Source: Aporrectodea caliginosa (Eukaryota > Annelida > Clitellata > Crassiclitellata > Lumbricidae). From it: 64,000 bases of DNA. The position numbers were made by a program, and so were the translations under genes. Shown here one piece after another: positions 1-10,900 of this stretch; within the stretch, counting starts at the first letter, position 1, and each line of letters opens with the position of its first letter. Under the pieces are notes generated by a model that made no database searches, had not been told where the DNA came from, and was given only the letters and a program-made list of their open reading frames with translations. The stretch lies in NCBI GenBank assembly GCA_020284085.1, contig JACEVL010005070.1, positions 70,001 through 134,000 of the forward strand, written 5' to 3'.

Positions 1-70
1 ATCAATTGAAAGCTAGAGCTTCACTCTGTCCAACAATTCAGATAAATCCTGGATCGGTGAAGATAAAGCA

Positions 71-82
71 ATGGAAAGAGCG
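71..82 (+). CDS. Possible first coding exon of the 2600-4885 gene
   Basis: ATG GAA AGA GCG is followed by a perfect donor (gtaagt, 83-88). The phase is 0, as needed to join the exon at 2600, and an in-frame stop lies upstream at 14-16. Joined, the protein would have 765 residues. Alternatively, frame 3 is open across 3-82 and the segment could be an internal exon of another reading. The window edge prevents a decision. Confidence 0.35.
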
Positions 83-298
83 GTAAGTAGAAGTCTATAA
101 TTTCACAACTACGTTGTCCAGAAATGTATAGGCCTTATATAATAGGCCTATGCCCTATACATTATTATTTATAACAGGGAATTATGCTTAATTTAATTAT
201 ATCGCTGTTTATGAATTTTCAATCTATGAGGATGAAGGGAAAGCTTTCTCTCTTCAGCTGGTACACTGGCTGATGACGATGATTGTAAATGAACTGAT

Positions 299-412
299 GA
301 ATTATGGATGGATAGATGAATGGATGGATGGATGGATGGATGGATGGATGGATGGATGGATGGATGGATGGATGGATGGATGGATGGATGGATGGATGGA
401 TGGATGGATAGA
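299..412. repeat. (GGAT)n microsatellite
   Basis: Almost uninterrupted tetranucleotide tract. It generates Met-Asp-Gly-Trp or Ile-His-Pro-Ser artefact frames. It lies in the putative first intron of the plus-strand gene. Confidence 0.97.
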
Positions 413-600
413 TAGATTTATCGATAGACTGAGAGTCACAATTAATTATTATTGTACACCATTCACTTGACATTTTGTGTCTAGTAGGCCTAATGCTTTG
501 AACAGACTACAGTAGTACAGTGTCGACCTAATTAAGCACCTCGCTACGGGTAAAAGTTGTGCTCAAATAAAGTACCATTTCCCTGATTTGGGCCTATAGA

Positions 601-645
601 GAGCATGTATGTATGTATGCATGTATGTATGTACGTATGTATGTA
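601..645. repeat. (GTAT)n microsatellite
   Basis: About ten imperfect gtat units, some with cgtat or catgtat variants. Confidence 0.85.
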
Positions 646-1405
646 AGAATGTTACACGTATACAGCGTACATCATAATATGCTAAAGAGCCAATGTATAA
701 TATTCATTTAGCATAGTTTATCGGATCACTTATGCAGCGCCTTTATAAAGCCATCAAAACATCTAGACAATTGTTATCTGTTAGCTTCTATAGCGCCTCA
801 GTACATTTGTCTTATCTACTCCTAACTTCTACATCGCTACTTCATTATGCGCTATAGCGCTCGTGATTAACCTGGGGCCCTGCGCTTGGCTTTCGAGTGG
901 CGTTTTAATAGAAGTTTGGGATATTACGAATACGATTACAATTACATCAATGCGATTCAGTTGAACTCTCGTCACTTCTAACCTAAACTTATCCTATCCG
1001 AACTTCTATAGCGCGATTGTACATGCAAGTTATCATTCTTCAAATCTAGGTACCCGCTGGGTAGATATCTGGTACAAACCAACGATACCCACTGCGCTGG
1101 GTAAATATAAACATGCCACGGTGTTGTTCACCCAGCATCCCATGGCTTTGGTATACGATGTTATGTAGAGTATATGTATATATATATATATACATTATAT
1201 AGGCCCAAGTATGAAATATAATAGTGTATAGCCTATTTGCGTATAGGCTATACGTGCATGCTGTCCTGTGCATGAGTCGTAAAGGGTTAATTGGCGTATA
1301 AACGAAACTAAACTCCAATCTACTAAATATAAGTAAGGCAACAATAGTTTCTTTACCACAATGTTGTCCTTAATTGGGAAATTCATACCCGCATGAAATG
1401 ATTCC

Positions 1406-1532
1406 AAGCTAAGCCTAACAAGCAACATGCTGTGGCGACTTATGCAACTCAGGCTAGGCAAACGCGTTCCGCTAGGGAAGCGCGTCCTGTTGTATAAGCT
1501 GTCACAGCATGTTGCTTGTTAAGCTTAGTTCA
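1406..1532. mobile_element. Foldback (long inverted repeat) element
   Basis: The arms pair over most of the segment. The 19-nt block at 1415-1433 (taacaagcaacatgctgtg) is exactly complementary to 1503-1521, and the centre (acgcgttcc...gggaagcgcgt) is also palindromic. No clear target-site duplication was found. It could be a foldback MITE or a structured transcript. Confidence 0.6.
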
Positions 1533-1635
1533 GAGTTATTAAATTTTCGTAGAAATATGAGTTTATATCCGGCACTCGCTATAGTTGCTGGCTAGGCCTA
1601 CAATTAAAAGGCACGTGCAATACTAATCTAATGAT

Positions 1636-1690
1636 TTATATAGCGCCATTATCGTAATACACAAGACATCAATTGATGATCGCTTCAAGT
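1636..1690 (-). mobile_element. LINE 3' tail fragment
   Basis: Contains the reverse complement of the recurrent tail ggcgctatataaat. It is short and decayed. Confidence 0.4.
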
Positions 1691-1728
1691 GAAAATGTAG
1701 TCGAGAATTAGCATCCATTGGAGAGGAT

Positions 1729-2098
1729 CAGGGGTGCAAAAAACCAAACTTTTTCAAAATGAAAAGTTGGTTTTTTGGTTTTATTTGGTTTTTTGGTTTT
1801 TTGTTTTTAAGATTTTCTTATTTCGGATCATAAAACTCATAAAATGGCATAATACCGTTCAAATTAATCAGATGCATATAAATGAAATTAACTAGAACAG
1901 TAGAACCGTAGAATGTCATAAAACGAAGTTAACAAAGACCATACAACAATTGCCAAGAGAGTTGAAGAGACGACATTTTTGGCATTTATAATTTTGAAAT
2001 TTTAAAAAACCAAAAAACCAAAATTTGCGGTTTTTTGTTTTTTTTTGTTTTTTTTTTAAAACCAAAAAAAACAAAAAACCAAGCCTTTAACAGCCCTG
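1729..2098 (+). mobile_element. hAT-type MITE, family 1, copy A
   Basis: A 370-bp non-autonomous element. Left end CAGGGGTGC, right end CAGCCCTG, flanked by an exact 8-bp duplication gagaggat (1721-1728 and 2099-2106). The interior has ggttttttgg/aaccaaaaaacc tracts at both ends that can pair, plus a conserved AT-rich core. It encodes no transposase. Confidence 0.9.
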
Positions 2099-2294
2099 GA
2101 GAGGATGGGTCGAAAATATAACTGGTTGGGAAACCAGAGAATCAGGCGACGGTGGGTAGGCCCTAAACGAGTTTAAAGAGGGGAGGAGGCTTAAATTTAG
2201 CTCTGAATGATAGCAAAGAACCAACAGGAGGCAGAGGCAGAGAATTGCAAAGCTTCAGGCCAGCTAGCGAGAACGTCTGAGCGAAATGCAGTTC

Positions 2295-2530
2295 TCGTAT
2301 TCATTCATTCATTCATTCATTCATTAGATTTATATAGCGCCCCTTAAGAAATATACTCAGAAGCGCTTCCAGCCCAACCACCGCAAAAGATAAAAGACGA
2401 GTGATGTATTTGATTAGTCAAAGGTAGCAAACGCAGTTCCGATGGTTGGTCATTCCAGATGGCGGGGCCTGAAACCGAGAAAGCTCGGCGCTGCCTAGCA
2501 GTCTAGCGAGGTATGAGGGAATGTGGCTCG
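2295..2530 (-). mobile_element. LINE 3' end with reverse-transcriptase C-terminal remnant
   Basis: On the minus strand it reads AFSVSGPAIWNDQPSELRLLP, matching the C-terminal (A)F..AGP..WN.LP..LR motif of L2/CR1/Jockey-like non-LTR elements. The ggcgctatataaat tail and an (AATG)n terminus follow. Confidence 0.75.
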
Positions 2531-2599
2531 AAGTGACTCTATCAATTGTCTTATTAAGATTAGGCCTATATTAACTTGCAGTGAATTTAATTTTTCCAG

Positions 2600-4885
2600 C
2601 TTTCTCTGTACCGAGACAGTATCGCAATCAGAGTCAAAACCGAAGACACAAGGACGAAAGTCTTCCAAATCAGGAAACAACAACAGATGGAAGCCAGTGC
2701 ACAGATTTCGAAGTCTTCTCGTAAAACTCTATCAGTTGTGCAAAGATCCAACCGACTGAGGAACCACGAAGACAAGGAGAATCGAGGAACATCGTCGAGT
2801 TGTGAGACATACAGGAGAGCGTTTGCGGAGTGTCAATTAAATCAGCGTCAACTAGAAACGAACCGCTGCAAGTCATGTGCCACACCTCAGTGCTACTCCC
2901 CAACAGAAAGAGTTCACCCGCAGGACTGCAAACCAGAGGAAGCCCAGACACTTCCGCCAATTGCCTTTCGTTCCAGAATACAAGGCTGGACTGGAGAGGG
3001 AAAAGGTGGGAAAACTTCTAAGCGAAAAGCGACGGACTGTAACCAGAATGACTTTGAAGTATCTGTCAAAGAAGAGGAAGTCGGTTCCAGTGGATGTGGT
3101 AAGACTGAGTCCGTGACCGTCACAAGTCACAATTGGACTCTCGTCACACCGCTGAGACAAGGCAACAGACGTTTCTTCTTCTCACCAGAGTTGCCAGAAG
3201 GGAAGGAAGACCAGAGCAGTGACACTTCCTTGTGGTCAGAAACTTCCACAGCACCTACTGTTGTCGCAGCCCCGATTCTAACAACTACAGAAGAATCCAG
3301 AAGCGTCTCAGCGAAATACAATAGCAAGAATGAGACCCTGGTCGTGCCAGTCGGACCATCCCATGAACCTCACGGTCTCATTTCGAAGTCTTTGGCACCA
3401 ACTTCGGCATCTACTTCCGGTGATGGAACCGTCTGCAAAGAAGGTTCGGTTGTCGGCGGCGCTGGTTCCCTGCGTTCGCTCGACGATCTGAGCCAGATCA
3501 GCAGAGAATCTGAGGTGAACAGACGTGAGGAAATCTCGACGGGTAACTTCAATGGCGCTTTCCATAGCACGTTCAACTACCCACTCCACAGCACCATGAA
3601 CTACCAGGGCACTAACCACCTCGATATTTCCCCCGTGCCTTCGTCATCTGTCGCCAAACCCTCACGGCTCCCAACAGTTACTTCTCCGAGGTCCAAGAAC
3701 ACTCATGTAATAACGGGGCAGGCTCTGAGCGCCGACAGTGAGCCGAGAAAATCCGGTTGTCGCTGTGCATTCAATTACCAAACTCAGGATCCAGAAAAGC
3801 AAACACTTTCCATCAACAAGCCAGCGCAAGTCTTTCCTCCAAAACGCCAGAGAAAAATGGAGAATTCGCCAACTTCTGAAGTAGACCGGCGAAATAACGA
3901 CATAGCATTGACATTGCGACAGCCAAGCGAAAACGTGAAAGGACCGGTGAGACCTCTGCGCTCTAAGGAATGCGCCAACGGTTTCAAGTCGAAGAACAGC
4001 TTGAACGGAGCGCCTCTGAGACGTCAGACTGGTCATGTGGAACTGACAACATCTCCATTCATCTCCGAGTCTCGAAGAAGCCGGCAAATAAGCCTACTAG
4101 GACGATCTCGGTTTCAGAAGCTGACAGCGACAGCGCGTCAGAAAGACGCGGCTGCAGTTACTGTTACCCAAGGGAAACTTTCAACATCGTCCGAAACTGC
4201 ATTCGCGTCTCACAACAATGACACTTACAAGTCAGGCGACCTGATGAGCACAGGCTTTGACGAAGTTGCGACTCTCATAGACCCACTGCTTTCCTCCAAA
4301 CCAGAGGACAGTGTCACGACTAAGAAATGTGCGGGGAAAATGCGGAAAACGACGGCGAGACGTGGCATCAACAACTGCCTGCCCAGTCTTCTCGCATTCG
4401 TTCCGTGCAAATCCGTCAAACGCTTCGTGGGAACGGTGTCAACAACTGAAGCAGGAAATCCAACAGGTACAGTGACGCTGGACAACGTCGCAGCTTGGCT
4501 CTGCGTTGGAACCAAAGGCACCGCAACCGATACAACAATCCCTACGTCACCTCGAAGTCCACAGACCTCAGAAGGCGACGTATTTCCCAGCTCAGACAAT
4601 GATTCAAACTCGCGAAACTCGGCAGGTGGCTTCAAGACAGAAGAAGACGTCGCTCGATTTTCTGCTTCGGGCAACAGAAAGAAAAGTTGCGCGCTCACTT
4701 CTGGCAGACAACAACGTCAGAACAACATCGGTTGGAAGAAGCAACGGAACGAAATGCGAAGACGCCTCCGAAGAGCAAAACCCATTTCCCGGACAAACAT
4801 CAGACAAAAAGTCTGTAGACAAGAAGAAAAACAGTCAACACATTCCGATGATACAGTCTGCATTAGGACGCTCGGATTTCTGTAG
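2600..4885 (+). CDS. Unrecognised Ser/Thr- and basic-rich protein, long (probably terminal) coding exon
   Basis: The frame is open from 2591, immediately after a stop, to TAG at 4883-4885. A strong acceptor (tttttccag) ends at 2599 and opens the frame as LSLYRDSIAIRVKTEDTR. The first internal ATG is at 2687 and would give 732 residues. The product looks disordered and rich in Ser, Thr, Arg, Lys and Asn. It contains a KEN motif (residues 30-32 from that Met), a basic patch PPKRQRK near 390, and a strongly basic C-terminus (EMRRRLRRAK). These features suggest a nuclear, possibly cell-cycle-degraded protein, but that is inference only. No domain or family is recognised. It could be a single-exon gene starting at 2687, or the last exon of a gene starting at 71 or further upstream. 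Two same-family MITEs lie either side in opposite orientation. Confidence 0.6.
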   Translation, partial: LSLYRDSIAIRVKTEDTRTKVFQIRKQQQMEASAQISKSSRKTLSVVQRSNRLRNHEDKENRGTSSSCETYRRAFAECQLNQRQLETNRCKSCATPQCYSPTERVHPQDCKPEEAQTLPPIAFRSRIQGWTGEGKGGKTSKRKATDCNQNDFEVSVKEEEVGSSGCGKTESVTVTSHNWTLVTPLRQGNRRFFFSPELPEGKEDQSSDTSLWSETSTAPTVVAAPILTTTEESRSVSAKYNSKNETLVVPVGPSHEPHGLISKSLAPTSASTSGDGTVCKEGSVVGGAGSLRSLDDLSQISRESEVNRREEISTGNFNGAFHSTFNYPLHSTMNYQGTNHLDISPVPSSSVAKPSRLPTVTSPRSKNTHVITGQALSADSEPRKSGCRCAFNYQTQDPEKQTLSINKPAQVFPPKRQRKMENSPTSEVDRRNNDIALTLRQPSENVKGPVRPLRSKECANGFKSKNSLNGAPLRRQTGHVELTTSPFISESRRSRQISLLGRSRFQKLTATARQKDAAAVTVTQGKLSTSSETAFASHNNDTYKSGDLMSTGFDEVATLIDPLLSSKPEDSVTTKKCAGKMRKTTARRGINNCLPSLLAFVPCKSVKRFVGTVSTTEAGNPTGTVTLDNVAAWLCVGTKGTATDTTIPTSPRSPQTSEGDVFPSSDNDSNSRNSAGGFKTEEDVARFSASGNRKKSCALTSGRQQRQNNIGWKKQRNEMRRRLRRAKPISRTNIRQKVCRQEEKQSTHSDDTVCIRTLGFL

Positions 4886-5439
4886 CGCAATTTTTGGAGT
4901 AATTATTAGGTCAAAATTCCTGCAGAGTAGGCCTACTTTAACACTGGTCGCTTCCTTCAACTGTTAATGACTGACTTCTGGTCTCTTTTGCCTCGCGGAT
5001 CTTGACTGGTTCTTTACAAAGGAAAGGACTGTGATCACGGAGTGTGTATAGGCTGTGTATCCAACTGAACATTTCTATAGAACCTGTACTCGTATTTCGG
5101 AAAAAGCGGCTTTGACTAGCCAAACTAATGTATTTATGTTTGGATGCATGTGTGTAACATGTTATTCTTTTGTAACTAATTGATCTTTTTTAGAATGACA
5201 AGTTCATCTGCATACGACTGATGATTGTGTAGTTGGATAAGGCCTCCACTGGCAGTCTCCTGCAGACATGCAGAGACTGATGACTGAATTCCATCCAAGG
5301 AATAGTTAACAGTTCCTGTGTCAGACTGAGGCTTTCCTCAAAAACAACCATCAACTACATATTAAGATAACACCAAAATACAGAAGTTTCCACACTAGAT
5401 TAATTAAAGAAGATACTATTTCTTCTTCTTGTGTAGCAC

Positions 5440-5812
5440 CAGGGCTGTTAAAGGCTTGGTTTTTTGGTTTTTGGTTTTTTTAGTTTAAAAAAAAAAAAAA
5501 CCGCAAATTTTGGTTTTTGGTTTTTTACAAATTTCAAAATTATAAATGCCAAAAATTTCGTCTCTTCAACTCTCTTGGCAATTGTTGTATGGTCTTTGTT
5601 AACTTCGTTTTATGACATTCTACGATTCTAAAGTTCTAGTTAATTTCATTTATATGCCTCTGATTAATTTGAACGGTATTGTGCCATTTTTATGAGTTTT
5701 ATGATCCGAAATAGGAAAATCTCAAAAACAAAAAACCAAATAACCAAAAAACCAAATAAAACCAAAAAACCAACTTTTCATTTTGAAAAAAGTTTGGTTT
5801 TTTGCACCTCTG
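5440..5812 (-). mobile_element. hAT-type MITE, family 1, copy B
   Basis: A 373-bp element, the reverse-oriented relative of the 1729-2098 copy. Ends CAGGGCTG and CACCTCTG, flanked by an exact 8-bp duplication tgtagcac (5432-5439 and 5813-5820). The inner AT-rich core is nearly identical to copy A. Confidence 0.92.
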
Positions 5813-5821
5813 TGTAGCACG

Positions 5822-6060
5822 GAGGCCAACTGGTCACAGCGCTCGTCCTGTAATGTTACAGTACAGGTTTTCAAGCCATCCTGAGGCAGTTACAGTGTAG
5901 GGACTGTTAGCAATTCCTTCACTCACAATAATATTGCTCATGGCATCCATGCGTCATCCTACGTTGTGTGCACTTCTGGACTTTGGAAGGAGGGCAATAT
6001 ATCAACTACATCTGTATTGTATTCCCTTAAACAAGGCAATGAATATTTTACTATAGTTTC
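5822..6060 (+). mobile_element. Decayed tRNA-derived SINE candidate
   Basis: GGCCAACTGG resembles box A and GGTTTTCAAGCC a mutated box B at tRNA-like spacing, followed by tgtagggac, a phrase also seen in the 35.4-kb SINE. Weakly supported. Confidence 0.35.
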
Positions 6061-6302
6061 TCCCACTTTACTGTCTCACTCCTACGTTATTACAATTTTG
6101 TAATAGAAATATATATCTAAGAAACTTCAGGTCAGATTTAAGGAAATGCCAAGAAATATCGATAAGTCGAAAGACCTGAATGTAAGGATGTTGTTAGTCA
6201 CATTGTGTTTGTACATTCTGTTTAGATAATGGCAATGAGGGTTAGTCAGGCCAACTGCTGTTTGTTTTATTGATCGAATTACACAATGAAACAATGTCAT
6301 GA

Positions 6303-6308
6303 AATAAA
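6303..6308 (+). terminator. Candidate polyadenylation signal for the plus-strand gene
   Basis: AATAAA lies 1.4 kb after the stop at 4885. It is the most plausible distal signal I noticed before the convergent gene; its use is unproven. Confidence 0.25.
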
Positions 6309-6348
6309 AACCAAAAATGGATCATCAAGCGATTCACAAGTACCACTG

Positions 6349-6354
6349 TTTATT
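6349..6354 (-). terminator. Candidate polyadenylation signal for the phosphatase gene
   Basis: AATAAA on the minus strand, about 1.46 kb after the stop at 7817. No nearer signal was seen between 7000 and 7816. It implies a long 3' UTR running through the CAAT-rich stretch. Confidence 0.25.
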
Positions 6355-6374
6355 GAAGAGAAGTGCCTACAATC

Positions 6375-6660
6375 TGAGATCACATATGAAAAGAGAATCG
6401 GAGAGAGATACGCAGAGGCAGACAGAAGAACAGCGAGAAACTCACAAAGAGACAGAGAAAGACACTGAAAGTGACAGAAAGAGAGGGAAACAAACTGAGA
6501 CACACAGAGACAGATAGATGGAGAGAGAAAGGGTGACCATGAGAGATGGAAAGACAAAGACAAAGCAAGACAAAGACACATACACACAGAGCGGGAGAGA
6601 GACAGTCATACAGAGAGATATATAAACAGACAGACAGAAACAGAGTTATAGAGAGAAGAA
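6375..6660. repeat. GACAGA/GAGACA purine-rich tract
   Basis: Low-complexity A/G/C tract. No gene is seen between 4886 and 7816 apart from the repeats listed. Confidence 0.9.
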
Positions 6661-6829
6661 ACCAGTGTCATGAATCTAGGTTGTAGCTCAAACATTGAAT
6701 GTAACTCAAAAAACAACATAAAAGACATATTTTGTAGCTACAGAGCCTTAGCACAAAACAACCGAATCAGAATCATTGATTTCAGCTGATCAAGAACGGT
6801 CCTCTCCCCTACACAACAAAAGTTTCTGG

Positions 6830-7225
6830 GCAATCAATCAATCTCATGAAACGATCAAACAATCAAATTTACACAATTGATTAATCAATTAAATGCTTCA
6901 TTGATCTATCAGTGAAGGCAACTGAGCCATCAATAAATTTAACAATCAATCAAATTGCTCAATTTACTAATTGTTCTAAGAAGTTGAGAATCAATGAGAT
7001 AACCAATCAATCAAATTACCAATCAAACAAATTACCAACGGACATTATCAATCAATCACTGAAGTTCCTAAAAAATCAGTGGGTTCATTTTTTGATCAAT
7101 TAATAAAGTAAAACACCAATTAACGAGCTTACCATCACAATTGATGAAGTGACCAATAAAGCTACCAAACAATCAAGAGAGTGACCAGTCAATCAAAAAC
7201 TCAATCAAATTGTGCAGGAGAACAG
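6830..7225. repeat. CAAT/CAAATCA-rich degenerate repeat
   Basis: Diverged (CAAT)n material with many caatcaatca units, probably expanded from a LINE tail. Not coding. Confidence 0.7.
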
Positions 7226-7816
7226 CAATCACAAACTGAAAACGTCCAGATCTATCGACAGACAATTTCAATAACGGAGGTCAATAACAAAATTCCACAA
7301 ACTAAATTGTTTACCATCACATCATTAATTGGATAACAAACAATAATAATATTATCACGTGCCAACAATTACTATTACTATTATCACGTGTTAACGAATT
7401 ATTATTACTATTACTGGCTCCCATGTGCAGATCATCTGGATAATAGTTCACCAAAATGTCTCTTCTGTGGAAAGTCCTCCATTGCTTCACATTTCAGCTA
7501 CGGACCATGAAAGCATTGACAAAAACTGTAACCCAGTAAACCGCCTATTCTGAACAACATTTTCATTCTAGTATTATTCTCAAACAGTGCTCACGGTCAC
7601 CATCACCTGTATATACAGATATACGCGTCACACGAGTCCAAAGTTACTATTACACAGACTACTATTATATCACGGTTATATCATCATCATCACCGCTATT
7701 ATCATCGTTATATTTACGAAGAAACACTAAAATACAAATGACGATATATCGAACAGAACAATTGCGTCCATAGTCTAGTCCTAATCTTTAAGGTTACGAG
7801 GTCAAAGGGCGTGGGT

Positions 7817-7993
7817 TCACGCCTGTTCCTGGAGCTTCTGAAAGTCATCGACCGAGGGCGACGGTGAATATTTGAGGCGCTTGTAGCACGCTTTACAGAC
7901 AGGAACTGGGTGCTTGGAGTCGTGACCAGGCAACGCAACGTACCGGTCGATGCAACGCGTGCAGTAGATGTTGCCGCAACACCAGCAGTGATG
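7817..7993 (-). CDS. MTMR6: Phosphatase exon 14: second half of the FYVE finger and stop
   Basis: The exon has 177 nt: 58 codons plus TGA at 7817-7819. It reads [14 protein letters not shown]...[21 protein letters not shown] and then a 17-residue tail. It holds six of the eight zinc ligands in canonical spacing. The intron interrupts the basic motif exactly between KK and HH. The acceptor is ttgcaacag. Confidence 0.92.
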   Translation of the reverse strand, partial: HHCWCCGNIYCTRCIDRYVALPGHDSKHPVPVCKACYKRLKYSPSPSVDDFQKLQEQA

Positions 7994-10900
7994 CTGTTGC
8001 AAACGGACAGAAAGGTAACATTGTTGTTCATTATTGCACACAGAGAGACAACACTGTAACTTGTTGCACAGGGTAAGACAAGAGAAAGATAAACAGAGAG
8101 AGAGAGAGAGATAGAGAAATATATAGATAAAGAAAGACAGAGATGAGGAAATTAAGAGAGAAAACAAAAACACAGAAAGACAAAGGAAGTAACATGAGAA
8201 AGAAAGATAGAAACATGAAGAGATGGAAAGAAGGAGAAAACAGAGAGAAAGACAGAAACACAGAAAGGCTGAGATGAAGAAAGACAAACACAGATACTGG
8301 AAGAGCAAGACAAAGACAGAGGAAGAGATGAGAGATAGACAGACAGTCAGATATGCAGACAAAGAGACAGACAAATACAAGGAAAACAAGGAAAGAGGAA
8401 TCAGAGATAGATGCCAAGACAAATCAAGAGACACAGAAAGACAGGCACAGATAAAGAGACAGAGGCAGGCATACACAGACAAAGAGAGGCAAAGTGAGAC
8501 AAAGATGAAGAGAAACACACATAGACAGAGCTAGAGTATAAGAGAGACAGAGATAGAAAGACAAAAACAGACAGAGAGACAGAGACAGAGATAGCAAGAC
8601 AAAAACAGACAGAGAGACAGAGACAGAGAGATAGAGACAGAGACAGACAGACCTTCTTGCTGTGCTGTTCGAACGGCATAGCACAGCTGCACATGACTGC
8701 GCTCCTCAGACTCTTCCACTCGATCGCAACTGACTGTAGCTCATTGAGCAACTGCTCGATCTGCACAGGATCCAATGCGTCGACTTCGATCGATCCGGAA
8801 GTCACAACACCATCGTCGAGGTTCAGTGACTTTGACAACTGCGAGATGATTCCATCCTCAAAGCCTGACTCTGCATCACTTTCCAACCGGTTCTTGCCGA
8901 GTCCACTGGATGGTGTAAGGGAATTCTTGAGGATGTCATCAGAGCAGGTCTTAGTATTTGCGTCGTTCAGCAGAAGCGCTCGGAAATCCATTGAGTCAGA
9001 TGAACTCAGGTTCTGAATGGCTTGCATCAGGGTCTCCTCACCATAAGCATAGCCGAGCAGTTTGTTCAAGACCGCTATTCTCTGTTTCAATAGAGAAAGA
9101 ATTTCCATACATATGCATTTCTGGTTGGAAATGTAGCTTAAAACAACAATATTTTTATAGCATTATTGTTATCTTGTGATTTTTCACATTTTATAGTCAA
9201 TTTATTGCTAAATTGTGTGCAACCATTTTTACTGCAGAAAAAAGAAAAAGTAATACTAATTGTGACTTTTCTATTTGTCTGACCATAGTTTCTTAATGAT
9301 GTTTTTGCTTAATGATGAACCATGAATGTCAATAACCTTTTGTTGTCAATGAAGATATAATATAACTTAAGTTAGCAGGGTCTTTGGGAGGTACTGAGGG
9401 TACTTAAAAAGCACTGTCCAGATACATAATTATGTGCATGCTGATCAACCATTCACATCACATGAATATGGCACATAAAACACAATGCAAACATCTTAGA
9501 ACTCGAAGTCAGTCAGTGCAGACCTTTTCGACGAGCCTGCGATGGTCATCCAGTGATTCTGTATGGTCCTTCATCATACAGACGATGTCCGTGATGTTCT
9601 CACGCGGATGAATTCCGCTCTCAAAACGACAGTACATCGCACGCCAAAACCTAGACACAGTCATTTAATTTCTTTAATAATTTAATTTATTAACTGTGCA
9701 AGCAATGTTTATGAACAATATGTCCCAAGGTGTTACAGAGAGTCTGCTAAGTTGGGTGGAACTCGCAACTGTTCTATTATAGACCCAATGCACTGCTGAA
9801 CAAAGTAGCGTAATGTACAGTTTTGTTCATTAGGCAGCTCAATAAACAGATAAATAAGTAAAAATAGAGAAAAGCATATATCTACTATGCAGTGTTGTGT
9901 TTTTCTGTTGTTGGTCCAACTGTTTGGAATGGGATCCCCCTGGAGTTGCGACTTCTACCTAGGGATTCTTCTCAATTAATCAATCAAGAGTTTTTATTGT
10001 AACCAGTTTAACAACAGAAGCACATTATCCACGAGTTAACAAAACATTGGCAACAATTGGCGGCCCTCAAGGGATCTAGATAGCGCTAAGTAGGGTCATC
10101 TAAGTAGCACTTTCAATTGTACATAAATGTGGAAAAGGACACATTCTACAACAGTCTGTCCTTTCCAGCCGGGGTTGGGTCAGGAGCGCCTCTGAGCAGA
10201 AATCTTGAACGGGTGTTATACAAATTCTCTGAATGAATGAATAAAATAACTAAATAAATGAGTGAAATAATGGACTACTTGAAGCTCTGAGGGTTGGTGA
10301 CAGGAACAATGATGGGCTGTGTAATCTCTAAGTTCTTCTTGTAGAACGGATTGGAGAAGTTGCTCGTATAGCGCGACGTATAGCCCCACAACGAATAAGT
10401 CCTCTCACGCAGTCTACAAACGAAATAGAAAACAGCCGATAAAATACATGCTAAAGAACGACAAACTAGATAAAAATCTAATCGAATAACTTCACAGGAA
10501 TCAATCGATAGTTGCTTCTACACAAACCAAAATCGAAAATCACAATCATTGGATGCAACCAGGTCCATGAACTTCCAAAGACTGAAGACAGGCTACACAG
10601 GTAATGGTAATTGCAAATTTATATAGCGCCGCTTCAAGAGTGACTACCGGTAATCAGAGGTGCTCCTGACCTAGCACAATAAAACCACGATCGAACAAAA
10701 CGGACTTTAAGCGTTTGCGGAAAGAGGCGAAGAGAGGCTGGGAAGCTCATGTCGCAGGTTCTTAGGCAGCTTTACCAGGAGGATGGACCGAACAAAGTAA
10801 AACTTCTCTGCTGGAGAATGGAAGTCCGGGCCGGGGGAACAAACCAAGTCGCCCTGCACTCACTGAAGAGCGGAGAAATAGCAATCCGAAAAGCATATCT

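Noticed and set aside
4225..4698. 157-codon minus-strand frame antisense to the long plus exon
   Set aside because: Shorter, no splice support, and explained as a shadow of the 732-codon plus frame.
8031..8534. Ser/Leu/Cys-rich frames overlapping the end of the phosphatase gene
   Set aside because: They are the (GACAGA)n intron; the real frames stop at the exon boundaries 7993 and 8653.
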